A stretch of DNA of 64,000 nucleotides from Dyella mobilis. GTDB taxonomy: Bacteria > Pseudomonadota > Gammaproteobacteria > Xanthomonadales > Rhodanobacteraceae. The notes under the pieces were generated by a model, which ran no database searches, was not told the DNA's origin, and worked only from the letters and a program-made list of their open reading frames with translations. The position numbers and the translations under genes are program-made. The stretch covers positions 155,833 through 219,832 of the forward strand of contig NZ_JADIKF010000036.1 of assembly GCF_016904945.1 (NCBI RefSeq). The letters are read 5' to 3'. Shown here piece after piece: positions 26,932 through 37,378 of the stretch (its first letter is position 1; each line of letters starts with the position of its first letter).

Positions 26932-27833
26932 GGGTAGGCCTCAAGACTCTGGCGGAATGTGTGATGGCACGTGCTGCATTGCACCGTGTATCTGCCAGGA
27001 CCAGGCCCCGGATCGACCAACGGCCACGTATCGGGCGCACCGAGAGTTGCCTGCTCCGTCGCTCACGAATCGCCTCGCCTATAGCGTGGGCATTTCTCGC
27101 ACATCTGCGCAGCGGGATAAAAAACCGCAATAGCGGCGCTGGCGCATCAGAAGAAGAGCGTGTCGTTGCGAGGGCAGAGCAGGTTGTTTCTCTGATCAGA
27201 CGCACCTGAATAGCCCCGCAGATTTGTGCAGTGCGGAAAATTGGGCGTGCCTTAAACCCTTTCGAAAAATTCATATTGAAAGCACTTGAAAGTTTCATTT
27301 ATTTATTATTATTGTAATACCATAGACCAAGACAAGCGTCTTCTATCGTTTTCTTTCTTAATGCTGACACCTGTTTCCACCACTGCGTCCTCTAAGGAGC
27401 CTGATCTGCTCTGTAGCTCATCGACCTTTGCCGCGCTCATCTGGGCAAAGGGTATGTCGTGCGCAGAGTGAGTTATCGAACGGGGATTTGATAACGGGTC
27501 TTTGGCATCTCTGGATGAAAAAGGAGCCGTGGATGCGTGTTGCTTCGTTATCTGTCGTAGTGCAGCTGCACCTTGAATCAAGAGATGAAGTGCGAAGGAA
27601 GTGAGCGGCTTGAAGCGTTGCTTGGAAAGCGTACGCGCGGGAGGAAGGAGCCAACACGATGAACCATGTCGTGAGGCGCGCTCAAAAAAATGAATGGGTC
27701 TCGTTGAAAAGATGGGCATGCGCCCATTGGCGCAGGTGGGAATGTTTATGCACTTCCAGTGCGATACGTGTAGCTGAATACGTGAGGCAACTAATTGAGG
27801 CGATAAAGCCAAAAGAAAAGGGGAGATAGCGTT
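26932..27833. other. 900-bp divergent regulatory region upstream of the TonB receptor
   Basis: No credible gene. It is AT-richer than the surroundings near 27270-27320 and there contains two TTGAAAG direct repeats. A long untranslated leader for the TonB receptor gene is likely; no known riboswitch is recognised. Confidence 0.4.
27276..27292. promoter_or_regulatory. candidate DeoR-type operator repeats
   Basis: TTGAAAG occurs at 27276-27282 and again at 27286-27292, ten bases apart, one helical turn. Several DeoR-family sugar regulators bind direct repeats of GAAAG/CTTTC. The assignment to the DeoR gene at 26125 is inference. Confidence 0.3.
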
Positions 27834-30758
27834 ATGCAAGCGAGTGTGAACCGTTGTCCGGCTCGTTGGAATGCCCGTCAATGTGAACGTGGAAGAGATT
27901 TCGCCATACGACGCACAGCCTTGTCGATCGCACTAGGTCTGAGCTTTTTGATGCCGCTTGAAGCTGTGTCGGCCCAGTCCGTCCAGGCTGCCAACGCAGG
28001 CACGCAAGGTGCGGCCGCCGGCACAACCGGTGCACCGGCTGCTCAATCGAAGAATGCTTCTGAGGCACCTAAAAATTCCTCCAATGGCGGGAAAAAAAAC
28101 GCAAATAGCAAAGGCAATCCGACCGAGCTTAGTGCGGTAACTGTCACCGGAATCTTAGGAAGCATCGACAGAACCATCGATGTAAAGCGCGAGGAGACGG
28201 CGATCGTCGACGCCATCTCCGCCGAAGATGTCGGCAAATTTCCCGACACAAACCTCGCGGAGTCCTTGCAGCACATAACCGGTGTTGAAATCACTCGCGA
28301 TAACAACGGCGAGGGGCAGTACGTCACCGTACGCGGCTTACCTACGGATTTCACCTTGGCGACGTTCAACGGCTTGTCCGCGACAAGTGTCGATCTTGGC
28401 GTACGCACATTCGACTATAACCTCGTATCGCCAGACTTCGTTTCCACACTCAAAGTCTACAAGACGTCTCGCGCCGATCTTGATGAAGGCGGCATTGGCG
28501 CCAATGTCGACATGGAAACTGTCACGCCATTTGGTATTGGCAAAGAAAGCGCCACTATCACCGCCAAGGGGCAGGGGTCGCCAGGTGAGCCAGACAATCG
28601 CTATTACCCCAACCTTACAGGTCTTTTCAGCGATGTGTTCGATGGCGGAAAGTTTGGCGCAACGTTCGGTTTCGATTGGAATAAGCGCGCCTTTTTGAAT
28701 CAGTCGTCAGATCCGTCGCCTTTTTACGGCGTCACCCTCAACGGCAAGGGACCTTATTACGCATATTCCGAAACCGGCTACAGCAACATGGAGTCGAAAG
28801 TCGATACGAGGACGGTATATACATCGTTGCAATGGAAGCCGCTCGATTCCACCACTGCCACGTTGACCGGTTTCTACGCGCATAGAGACAGTTTCTACGT
28901 AACCGCCGACAATGGCGTGGTTCCCCTTGAACCGTTTGGTGCGCCTTCCTACAACGGCCCAGGCGCGAGTTATGCGGTCGATCAGAACGGAGTGCTCAGT
29001 CGACTCTCTGTGCCTGTCGTTGCCTACACGTTCTACAACACGTATTCCGACGATCGCGCAACCATGAAGAACCTCAGGTTGAACGTCGACACCAATGTCG
29101 GGAGCTGGGAGTTCAGCGAAACGGCTCAATACAGCAAGTCAGGCGATACGCTGGAATGGATGCGACCGTTGTTGATCAACTCTACGGTTGGCGGCCAGAC
29201 CCCAACGACGGGATCTCCCGTCTATGGCGGTTACCAAATCTATCCTGGGGCGCCAATCCAAGGTTACGTCTTGGATCCCTCATTCAATGTCTCCGATCCC
29301 TCGCAGTGGGCCAACCAGCAATTCAAGGATGTCACTGAAACCGGCAACGACACCATCAAGTCATTGCAGTTCGACGTTACCCGTTATTTCGACGATGGCA
29401 TTCTCGATTCAATCAAGTTCGGCGCCAAGGCTTATGATCGCCCGCGCTCTTACGATTATAACTACTGGACTTACGCTTTTCAGCCGGGCCAAACGAGCGA
29501 TTCGCTCGCTACGGCGGTGCAATCCCCATCCTGGGCCACGAATGTCCTGAGCGGCTACAGCGGGCCGGGCACGCGACCGTCGCAACTGTTTTTCATCAAT
29601 CCGAACCTGTGGCTCAATCAATATTTCGGCGGCTCGCTAAACAATTTTAGAAGCAATCCGCAGACTGTTTATTACAACAATCCCGGAAATAACTGGGACA
29701 TGGTCGAGCGCGGTCGCGACGCCTATGCCATGGCGAATTTCAAATTCGACGGAAGCGTACCCATCTCCGGGAATGTCGGCTTGCGCTACGTCAATACCTT
29801 CGAGGAGTTTCTCTACGACTCCTACAATATCGCCGACATCACTTTTCCTTCGTGCCACATTGGCATAGCGGGCTGCGAAGGCGCCATCTTTCCACCCATA
29901 AGCCGGCAGGATACGCGCGGTGCAAGCCACGTGTTGTTGCCGAGTTTGAACGCGTCCGCCGACCTGACGGACAACATGGTCTTACGGTTTGGTGCCAGTA
30001 AGACCATTTCACTTCCCACGATCGATAGCATGGTTCCCGTGCCAACCATTACCGTCGATTCCTTCCAGATTGCCGAGGGCAACGCCAACCTCAAGCCGTT
30101 CTCGTCGATCAATTACGACTTGTCGTGGGAGTGGTATTTCCGCCCATCATCGGTCCTTTCCTTGGCCGGTTATGACAAGCAGATTCATGGGTTCATCCAA
30201 CAAGGATCAACGACGCAGAATATCGGCGGTTACACCTTCTACGTCACCTATCCGGTGAATGCCAGTGACGGATATGTGCGTGGGTTGGAGGCCGATTACA
30301 AACAGGCGCTGGATTTCCTGCCGTCATTCTGGTCCGGGCTTGGGTTTGAAATTAACGGGACGATTTCAGATGGCCAAACGGACGCCGCACCTCAATACAA
30401 CGTCATAGCCACGCAATTTCCTGGCTTGAGCAAAAAAATATTCAATGCCACGGTGTTCTACGAAAAATACGGGTTCAGCGGCATGATGACGCTGAATCAT
30501 CGCAGCCAGTATGTTTTCGATCCCAACTTGTGGGGCTACAACACAACCGAACAGATCGCCAACGGGCGCAATCAGGTGGATATGCACCTGCAATACGCCT
30601 TTACTCCGCACCTGACGGTGTTCGTCGATAGCAAGAATTTGCTCAACACCCCCATTGTGTATAGCGAAAAACTCAGGAACGGACCTTCGACTGAGTATCC
30701 AGGGGAGTGGCTGCTCAATGGCCGTACCGTGATGTTGGGAGCCACGCTGAAGTTCTGA
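27834..30758 (+). CDS. TonB-dependent receptor, Xanthomonas/Caulobacter type
   Basis: 974 residues from ATG 27834 with AAAGGGGAG upstream. A long N-terminal region with signal peptide (IALGLSFLMPLEAVSAQ) leads into a low-complexity Asn/Ala/Lys stretch, then the plug LSAVTVTGILGSIDRTIDVKR, NLAESLQHITGVEITRDNNGEGQYVTVRGL, and a 22-strand-type barrel ending in GATLKF, a terminal Phe as needed for outer-membrane insertion. The layout fits the TonB-Xanth-Caul group, which imports carbohydrates. The downstream secreted protein and DUF5107 protein support a glycan substrate. Confidence 0.93.
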   Translation: MQASVNRCPARWNARQCERGRDFAIRRTALSIALGLSFLMPLEAVSAQSVQAANAGTQGAAAGTTGAPAAQSKNASEAPKNSSNGGKKNANSKGNPTELSAVTVTGILGSIDRTIDVKREETAIVDAISAEDVGKFPDTNLAESLQHITGVEITRDNNGEGQYVTVRGLPTDFTLATFNGLSATSVDLGVRTFDYNLVSPDFVSTLKVYKTSRADLDEGGIGANVDMETVTPFGIGKESATITAKGQGSPGEPDNRYYPNLTGLFSDVFDGGKFGATFGFDWNKRAFLNQSSDPSPFYGVTLNGKGPYYAYSETGYSNMESKVDTRTVYTSLQWKPLDSTTATLTGFYAHRDSFYVTADNGVVPLEPFGAPSYNGPGASYAVDQNGVLSRLSVPVVAYTFYNTYSDDRATMKNLRLNVDTNVGSWEFSETAQYSKSGDTLEWMRPLLINSTVGGQTPTTGSPVYGGYQIYPGAPIQGYVLDPSFNVSDPSQWANQQFKDVTETGNDTIKSLQFDVTRYFDDGILDSIKFGAKAYDRPRSYDYNYWTYAFQPGQTSDSLATAVQSPSWATNVLSGYSGPGTRPSQLFFINPNLWLNQYFGGSLNNFRSNPQTVYYNNPGNNWDMVERGRDAYAMANFKFDGSVPISGNVGLRYVNTFEEFLYDSYNIADITFPSCHIGIAGCEGAIFPPISRQDTRGASHVLLPSLNASADLTDNMVLRFGASKTISLPTIDSMVPVPTITVDSFQIAEGNANLKPFSSINYDLSWEWYFRPSSVLSLAGYDKQIHGFIQQGSTTQNIGGYTFYVTYPVNASDGYVRGLEADYKQALDFLPSFWSGLGFEINGTISDGQTDAAPQYNVIATQFPGLSKKIFNATVFYEKYGFSGMMTLNHRSQYVFDPNLWGYNTTEQIANGRNQVDMHLQYAFTPHLTVFVDSKNLLNTPIVYSEKLRNGPSTEYPGEWLLNGRTVMLGATLKF

Positions 30759-30868
30759 CCTTGTGTTCCGAGGTCGTTGGCTGGCGGTAGCAGGAAGAGC
30801 CGGGGAGGCGGATTCGTTGCCTAGGCATCCCGCTATCGCCATTTCATCAACGTAACTGGAGTACGCAA

Positions 30869-33247
30869 ATGAAGACGCTTTATTGTCGCGTCATGGCATC
30901 GTTCTATTCGCGGATGCTGATGGCCTTTCTCATTGTTCTTCTTGTCGGCACTGGATCGGTCGATGCGAAATCGCTATCCGCGTCAGCACCGAAAGCCGTC
31001 ACGTCGAGTTGCGCCGCACAGCCCATCACGCCTTACATATGGACGTCAGCGGGTGGGTGGCAAAACATATCCACGATTGTCGTATCAGCAGGCACGGCGG
31101 TCGATCTTGGTCCACAACCCCAGGGAGGGACGTGGAGCTGGACCGGGCCGAACGGTTATACGTCGTCGGCCAGAGAGATCGACAATATTTCTCTCGGCAA
31201 CGGCGCTAATGACTACTACGCGACTTATACGGATTCCAACGGCTGCACCAGCTCACAAACCTTTGAGGTGGCGGCCACGCAGAATTGCACCGCTCAGATT
31301 ACGCCATACATATGGACGCAGTCCCAGGGATGGCAAAATATTTCCAGTGCAGCTGTCTCTGTCGGTGCCGTCGTGGACCTTGGTCCACAGCCCCATGGAG
31401 GCACCTGGATTTGGAGCGGTCCGAATGGCTTTTCGTCGAGCGAGCGCGAAATCGACGGTATCCCGCTGAGCACCGGGCCTAACTCATATACGGCCACTTA
31501 CATCGATGGGTCGGGCTGTACCGGTACGCAAGCGTTTGTAGTCACCGTCAACACGGCTACCTCATCGAGCATGAGCTTTACGGCAACGGGAAGCGTGGTG
31601 GCTTCATCGCCTTCCAATGACACTCCCAATTACCCGTTCATTGACTCGAACGGGACTTTTTTCCTGCAAAACGCCTACAGTCAATACGACCAGGTTCCTG
31701 GCGACCACGTGTGGGACTTCTACACAGGAAGCAACGCGAATGCGTCGCTTACCTTGTCAACGACCAACTCCCAATACAACACCCAGACTTTGTGCGCCAG
31801 TCAAAACCCCGTATACACCGAGTTTTACCAAGGGACTGGAGACAGCCCCGGGTCGGGCGCGTACTCCGATGGAGATTTTTGCGATGTGATAGGAATCTGG
31901 GTCGATCCGGATACGGGGAACTGGTACGGACTCGTACACAACGAGATCTACCCGAACAACCCGCGCATAGATGCGATTTCGTATGCCATATCTACCGATA
32001 AGGGCAATACGTGGTCACAGCAGGTTCCCCTGTTCACCTCTCCCTATGGTGTTGGCGACAACAACGAGGACTACTACTATTACGGAGATGGCGATCCACG
32101 CATGATCGTCGATACGGCTTCAGGTTATTTCTACGTCTATTACTTCAGCCGCATCATGACACCCGCCGGGGACGGATTCGGCAATCACACCTGGGAACAC
32201 GTTGCACGGGCGCCAATCAGTCAGAAGATGGCGGCGGGATCCTGGCAAAAATACTACAACGGAAATTGGAGTCAGACGCCCGGGATCAGCTGGACGTGTG
32301 ACCCGTACACCTCGGCCTGCGGCCAAGGCAATGCGGCGGCCTCAATGGAAAGCAATGTCGGCGCGGATAACGACCCGGTCATCAAACAGAGCATGGTTTG
32401 GCCTGTTGCTGCCCAATCGCCCAATGACCTGCTCACCTACGGCAGCAGTTCCCTCACCAATACCAATGTTGCCTGGAACGTTTATCTGCAGAAATACCTG
32501 GCAGAGGTCATCGGCAACAACCAGATTCTGTTCTATGCGTCCAGCGACCTTTCCGGCCAGCAATGGACCTATGCGGGCAGTATTCCCTACACCAACAGCG
32601 GCGCCTGGTATTGGTGGATGATGGATGGAGGGAGTCTCACGTCATCGAACAACCTGGGCAGTTCCTTCCTGGCTTACTGCACCATTGATTGCAGCACGTA
32701 CGGCTCGGAATATCAGGCGATCAATGTCGGGTTCAATCCTGGTGTCAGCTTGCCCGTTTACTACACGGGTGTGAATGGCCAAAGTAGTCCGACAAACACC
32801 TACGTGATCGAGCATCCGAATGGATCGTCTGTTTCCGGCACGGACAGCAATCGCTGGACGTTCGTCCCCGCAGGAGATGGCTTCTTCTATGTCGCTCAGG
32901 GGACGAACTATTTGCAGGTTGCCGATGGCAATGGCGGACGCGCCTGGGGGGCACAAGCAAGCCTGGCTGCGCCAATGGCATCTTCGACAGCATCCAGCGA
33001 ACGGGCACGCCAACAATGGCGTTTCGAGCGGATTACCGCGATCGGCGGTGTAGCGCCTTCCACGCCGGAATATCGCCTGGTCAACCGCTATAGCGGATTG
33101 GCACTGAGCTTTGCGTCCGCCGCATTCGATTCCTCGCAGGATGGTCAGTCGGTGACTGCCCCCATTCGCGATTGGGATGCAAACACAAGTGGTTCAGTAT
33201 CGGTGTGGCCGATGGCTGATCAGATCCTGGTATTTGCGCCGCAGTGA
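30869..33247 (+). CDS. secreted protein with twin Ig-like modules and propeller-like domain, possible glycosidase
   Basis: 792 residues with an N-terminal membrane/signal segment (MLMAFLIVLLVGTGSV). Residues about 48-135 and 140-225 are two copies of one module: ITPYIWT, GWQNIS, VDLGPQP-GGTW-W-GPNG, REID, ATY-D--GCT. Similar GGTWSWTGPNG modules accompany carbohydrate-active enzymes. Residues about 250-610 resemble five-bladed propeller glycosidases: YSQYDQVPGDHVWDFYTG, DFCDVIGIWVDPDTG, ISYAISTDKGNTWS, DGDPRMIVDTASGYFYVYY. The C-terminal 150 residues look like a ricin-type lectin repeat (YRLVNRYSGLAL). I cannot assign it to a glycoside-hydrolase family. It lies between the TonB receptor and the DUF5107 gene. 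Confidence 0.65.
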   Translation: MKTLYCRVMASFYSRMLMAFLIVLLVGTGSVDAKSLSASAPKAVTSSCAAQPITPYIWTSAGGWQNISTIVVSAGTAVDLGPQPQGGTWSWTGPNGYTSSAREIDNISLGNGANDYYATYTDSNGCTSSQTFEVAATQNCTAQITPYIWTQSQGWQNISSAAVSVGAVVDLGPQPHGGTWIWSGPNGFSSSEREIDGIPLSTGPNSYTATYIDGSGCTGTQAFVVTVNTATSSSMSFTATGSVVASSPSNDTPNYPFIDSNGTFFLQNAYSQYDQVPGDHVWDFYTGSNANASLTLSTTNSQYNTQTLCASQNPVYTEFYQGTGDSPGSGAYSDGDFCDVIGIWVDPDTGNWYGLVHNEIYPNNPRIDAISYAISTDKGNTWSQQVPLFTSPYGVGDNNEDYYYYGDGDPRMIVDTASGYFYVYYFSRIMTPAGDGFGNHTWEHVARAPISQKMAAGSWQKYYNGNWSQTPGISWTCDPYTSACGQGNAAASMESNVGADNDPVIKQSMVWPVAAQSPNDLLTYGSSSLTNTNVAWNVYLQKYLAEVIGNNQILFYASSDLSGQQWTYAGSIPYTNSGAWYWWMMDGGSLTSSNNLGSSFLAYCTIDCSTYGSEYQAINVGFNPGVSLPVYYTGVNGQSSPTNTYVIEHPNGSSVSGTDSNRWTFVPAGDGFFYVAQGTNYLQVADGNGGRAWGAQASLAAPMASSTASSERARQQWRFERITAIGGVAPSTPEYRLVNRYSGLALSFASAAFDSSQDGQSVTAPIRDWDANTSGSVSVWPMADQILVFAPQ

Positions 33248-33515
33248 ACGAGCCCTAGCTCTGGAGCACGTTAGGCGCTACTTGTGATGTTGTGAAAAGG
33301 CAACTCCCATCCTGGCGAAAGCCAGGGCGGGGGGCTGCCGAGAGGATTGGATCAATGGGGGGCGGCTGAACGCTGCTTGGACGCCGCCTTGATCTGCGAT
33401 CTACACCTTGTCTCCCCGTCACTACGTCCATGGATGGAGAGAGAGGCAGGGTAGGGAGCTGCGTTCCCAGGAAACGCACTGGGTACGAGAAAACCAGAAA
33501 GCTGAGGACTCAAAA

Positions 33516-36275
33516 ATGCGTCTCGCGGCAACGATCTTGATATTGCTTCTCCTGCCATCGCCATGGCTGCACGCCCAGACTCGCGTGTGGCAGGGCGAGT
33601 TGCCACTTGCGACGTCCGACGAAGGTCCGCCGAATGAGAACCCTCCCTTCGACATCTTTGCAACGGATCGATTCGTCTATCCCTATAGCATGCGCGAAGA
33701 TGTGCGCAGCTCGGAGACGGTTCACAACTGGCGTGCAGTCTTCCTGGAAAACGAGTACATCAAGTGCACCGTTCTTCCCGATCTAGGCGGGCACATCTAT
33801 ACGTGCATCGACAAGCTCAACGGCCAGCCGATGTTCTATGCCAATCCGACATTGAAAAAAGCTTTGATCGGATATCGGGGAGCATGGTCCGCGTTTGGCG
33901 TCGAATTCAATTTCCCCGTGTCTCACAACTGGGTTTCGCTTTCTCCGGTTGACTACGCCTTTTCCTCGGCAGCCGACGGCAGTGCCTCGGTCACGGTGGG
34001 CAATCGCGATCGTGTCTATGGCATGGAGTGGACCGTGCAGCTGATATTGCGACCGGGCAGTACGGTTCTGGAAGAGCGAGTCACGCTAACCAATCGCAGT
34101 GACCTCAGGCATCGATTTTATTGGTGGAACAATGCCGGTGTTCAAGTGTGGGACGATTCAAAAATCTGGTATCCCACGCCATTTACGGCCGCCCATGGGT
34201 TTGCCGACGTGGACACCTGGCCGGTCAACGCCAAGGGAGTCGACCTCAGCTTGGTGGCCAATCACAAGGATGGGCCTGTTTCCCGCTTTGTGTATGGCAG
34301 CCGTGAACCCTTCATGGGCATCTACCATCCCCACACGGATGCCGGGGTGGTGCATTATGCGAACTACAGCGATCTGCCGGCAAAAAAGATATGGAGCTGG
34401 GGCGAGGATGCAGCCGGTCTTGCATGGCGCAAGGCACTTTCCGACAACGACAGCGCTTATGCGGAAGTGCAGGCAGGATTGTTTCGAAATCAGGAAACCT
34501 ACGGTTTTCTGGAGCCGCAACAGGTCATCCGATTTTCCGAATACTGGATGCCGGTGAGGCATATCGGCGGCATTTCATCCGGCAATTTGAATGGCGTTGT
34601 GTATCTGTCAAGAAAGGCGGATGCCAACGGAAAGATTGCGCTTACCGCGGCGTTCAATACCAATCGAAAAGTGCAGCACGCCCGCATCGCGATTTTGGAT
34701 GGCGGCAAGGCCGTTTTTGAAGAAGTCGCCTCGCTCGATCCTGCAAAAACGTGGTCGCATACCTTGAACGATCTTCCATCCGATCGCTCTTACACATTTT
34801 TGCTTGAGGACGACAACAAGGCGGTTCTTCTTAAACATACGGAAGGCGTCTATGACTGGACGCCACGCGACGAGGTGAAAACCGGACCGCAAGTTGCTCA
34901 CAAGCCCGACCTGGATACCGCCGCCGGCCTGCTTGAGCAAGGCACCAACGAGGAATTGCAGGGAAATCTGCTGGCAGCCCGGAAAACCTACCAGCGAGGT
35001 CTTGCCGCATATCCGGTGAGTTTGGAATTTTTGAAAGCGGAAGGGCGTCTCGACGTCAATCTATTTCGATTCGAAGAAGCGTCAAATTTCCTAAAGCAGG
35101 TGGAAGATCGAGCGACGTGGGATGGGGAGACCCGCTATTACCGTGGTATCGCCGAACGGGCGCTTGGTCATCCACGTGAAGCGCGAACTGAATTCGAAGC
35201 AGCCTACCGTGATCCATCTTACCGCGTCGCGGGCGGCCTGATGCTGGCAGAGCTGCTTGCACAGCAGCATGATGTGCACGGCGCACTGGAAGTGCTTGCA
35301 AAAGCATGCCCCGAGGCTTCCATCGCATCAAGTTCGCAACGCTGTTCGGAAGACATCGTGGCGCTGAAACGTTCTGCAGGTCAAACCGACGAGGCGAGGA
35401 GCCTGGCCGGGACCTTGCTCGAAACCTATCCCACTGACGCCTTCCTGCAGCATGAACTTGTCCGGCTTGGATCCCCCAATCCGGGGCTCGACCGGTATCT
35501 GGGCAGCGATGTCGATCGGATACTGGCACTGGTTGTTCAATATGATCGGCTCGGGCTCTATGCTGATTCGCTTGCATTGCTCTCGCGTCACTATCCCGCC
35601 GCGTCTGCGGATGAAACAGAGCCAGATGCCGTGCCGCCGTCCCAGAATCCGCTACTAGCCTATTACAGGGGCTATTGCCGCGAGCAGCTTGGCGAGTCCG
35701 GGCGAGCCGATTATCAGGCGGCGTCCAAGATGTCGCTGCGCTACAGCTTTCCCAGCCGTGCTGAAACGATTCCCGTTTTGCGCGCCGCACTCGCCAGCAA
35801 TGCTGCCGACGCATCGGCGCATTTTTTGCTCGGGTCGCTGTGGTTTTCCAAGGGAATCATTGAGCCTGCGGAGGATGAGTGGCGCCGTGCCGCCGCGCTC
35901 CGTGCTGATATTCCGACCCTTGATGCCAGTCTTGGGCGCGCGCTCTTGCAAATCAATCAACAACCCGCCGAGGCTGCAGCGGTATTCCGACATGGCTTCC
36001 AGGTCGATGCATCGAACCCGGCGCTTTACATCGGCATGGATAAGGCCATGCAGCAGATGGGCAAGCCTGCAACGCAACGAGTGGCCATGCTTGAGCGTTT
36101 TCCAAAACACGTCGACATGCCAGCCGAACTGGTGCGTGCGCTTGTCGATGCCTTACGCGAAAACGGCCAATCCGACCAGGCTGACGCATTGTTGGCAGAA
36201 CACTTTCTTCCCCGCAAGGAAGGCGCTCCACCGCTTGAGCCAAAGGCCAACGCCAAACCAAAAAAAGCTGATTAG
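33516..36275 (+). CDS. DUF5107 and TPR protein
   Basis: 919 residues from ATG 33516 (GAGGA upstream), with a signal peptide (LAATILILLLLPSPWLHAQ). Residues about 25-400 resemble DUF5107, a galactose-mutarotase-like sandwich: NEYIKCTVLPDLGGHIYTCIDK, GVEFNFPVSHNWVSLSPVDY, RFYWWNNAGVQVWDDSKIWYP. From about 470 to 850 it is tetratricopeptide-like (AARKTYQRGLAAYPVSLEFLKAEGRLDV, AHFLLGSLWFSKGIIEPAEDEWRRAAAL). DUF5107 proteins recur in glycan-use loci in many bacteria. It is the last gene of the unit that starts at the TonB receptor. Confidence 0.88.
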   Translation: MRLAATILILLLLPSPWLHAQTRVWQGELPLATSDEGPPNENPPFDIFATDRFVYPYSMREDVRSSETVHNWRAVFLENEYIKCTVLPDLGGHIYTCIDKLNGQPMFYANPTLKKALIGYRGAWSAFGVEFNFPVSHNWVSLSPVDYAFSSAADGSASVTVGNRDRVYGMEWTVQLILRPGSTVLEERVTLTNRSDLRHRFYWWNNAGVQVWDDSKIWYPTPFTAAHGFADVDTWPVNAKGVDLSLVANHKDGPVSRFVYGSREPFMGIYHPHTDAGVVHYANYSDLPAKKIWSWGEDAAGLAWRKALSDNDSAYAEVQAGLFRNQETYGFLEPQQVIRFSEYWMPVRHIGGISSGNLNGVVYLSRKADANGKIALTAAFNTNRKVQHARIAILDGGKAVFEEVASLDPAKTWSHTLNDLPSDRSYTFLLEDDNKAVLLKHTEGVYDWTPRDEVKTGPQVAHKPDLDTAAGLLEQGTNEELQGNLLAARKTYQRGLAAYPVSLEFLKAEGRLDVNLFRFEEASNFLKQVEDRATWDGETRYYRGIAERALGHPREARTEFEAAYRDPSYRVAGGLMLAELLAQQHDVHGALEVLAKACPEASIASSSQRCSEDIVALKRSAGQTDEARSLAGTLLETYPTDAFLQHELVRLGSPNPGLDRYLGSDVDRILALVVQYDRLGLYADSLALLSRHYPAASADETEPDAVPPSQNPLLAYYRGYCREQLGESGRADYQAASKMSLRYSFPSRAETIPVLRAALASNAADASAHFLLGSLWFSKGIIEPAEDEWRRAAALRADIPTLDASLGRALLQINQQPAEAAAVFRHGFQVDASNPALYIGMDKAMQQMGKPATQRVAMLERFPKHVDMPAELVRALVDALRENGQSDQADALLAEHFLPRKEGAPPLEPKANAKPKKAD

Positions 36276-36324
36276 GAGATTCAGGCAGGTTGTTTCCCAT
36301 TTTTCAACTTCCAAGGATACGGGT

Positions 36325-36408
36325 ATGAATCATCGTCGATTCGGTCAGGCCGGGTTGGTGGCTGTTTCGAAGAGCGTCGTCACGCTGAAGATTCAGTTCG
36401 CCACTTAA
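36325..36408 (+). pseudogene. 27-codon frame resembling an aldo/keto reductase start
   Basis: The frame begins MNHRRFGQAGLVAVS, which resembles the usual opening of aldo/keto reductases (M-YRR-G-SGL-VS), then runs to a stop after 27 codons. An AAGGA site lies upstream. Aldo/keto reductases often sit in sugar loci like this one, so it may be the remnant of a deleted gene. It could equally be chance. Confidence 0.25.
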
Positions 36409-36427
36409 AAACAGCCCGATCTCATCC

Positions 36428-37144
36428 ATGAGAGCTGCGGTCACCCGAAACCTGCACGGACACGTCACACGAGATATTGGCGTGCGCATCGTTAGTGGTG
36501 AGCTGCGTCCGGGTGATGTGCTTCCGCCTGAAGAGGTGTTGGCAAAGCACATGGCGGTAAGCCGTGGAGCGCTGCGCGAAGCCATGCGCGCACTTTCCGC
36601 CAAGGGGTTGGTCGAGACAAAGACGAGAACCGGAACTCGCGTACGTAAAGAGGAGCATTGGCAACAATTCGATAGTGAGGTGCTAGCGTGGCGCTGCGCT
36701 TCCATGCCGACCGCGGATTTCGTAAAAAATTTGGCGGAAATGTGCGGAATATTCGAACCGGCTGCCGCTGCGTTAGCGTCACGCCGATGCACCGCACACC
36801 AGTTCAAACGCATCGAATCCGCCTACAAGGCCATGGAGTCCGCCCGCAGCAGCAATGAATGGGCAGCCGCCGACTTCGCCTTCCACGAGGCCATATTGCG
36901 CGCCACTGACAACGAGTTGATGATTTCCCTGCTTCCTGCCGTGGAGGCCTCGCTCGGCTTCTATTTCTCGCTTCCCGCTCATAAAGACGGCAATTTCAAG
37001 CATTTGCTTCCTTATTACTACAAGCTTTGCGAAGCCATTTGGTCGCGCAACCCAACACTGTCACGCCAGGCCATGCAGGATGTGATTTCAATTTTTCGCG
37101 CTTTTATTGTCGAAAATTCGCAAAAGCAGGGGAGGTGTGCGTGA
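36428..37144 (+). CDS. FadR-type GntR transcriptional regulator
   Basis: 238 residues. An N-terminal winged helix (GVRIVSGELRPGDVLPPEEVLAKHMAVSRGALREAMRALSAKGLVETKTRTGTRV) is followed by an FCD ligand domain whose FHEAILRATDNELM carries the typical metal-site histidine. FCD-type regulators respond to sugar acids or other carboxylates. Being at the end of the glycan locus it probably adjusts the same pathway. The start is uncertain: GTG and ATG codons compete within 20 residues, and ATG 36428 is used because the helix begins directly after it. Confidence 0.88.
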   Translation: MRAAVTRNLHGHVTRDIGVRIVSGELRPGDVLPPEEVLAKHMAVSRGALREAMRALSAKGLVETKTRTGTRVRKEEHWQQFDSEVLAWRCASMPTADFVKNLAEMCGIFEPAAAALASRRCTAHQFKRIESAYKAMESARSSNEWAAADFAFHEAILRATDNELMISLLPAVEASLGFYFSLPAHKDGNFKHLLPYYYKLCEAIWSRNPTLSRQAMQDVISIFRAFIVENSQKQGRCA

Positions 37145-37378
37145 TCCAGTGGATGCGATACCGGCCAGGACTTGGGTGCCAGGCAAATGGTGCCAACGCT
37201 GAACCGTACCCCACTCAGGACCTCGCAACTGGTCGGCGTGAGCACCTCATCCGCGTTTTGGAGGTAGGCCGATAGCACGGCGGCCGTGAAAGCCAACCCG
37301 CATTGAGCCTCCAGGCAGGTGTTGGTTTCCAGGGTGCGAAAGTCGGTGACCCAACAAACGCAAAAGGGATGACCAACG

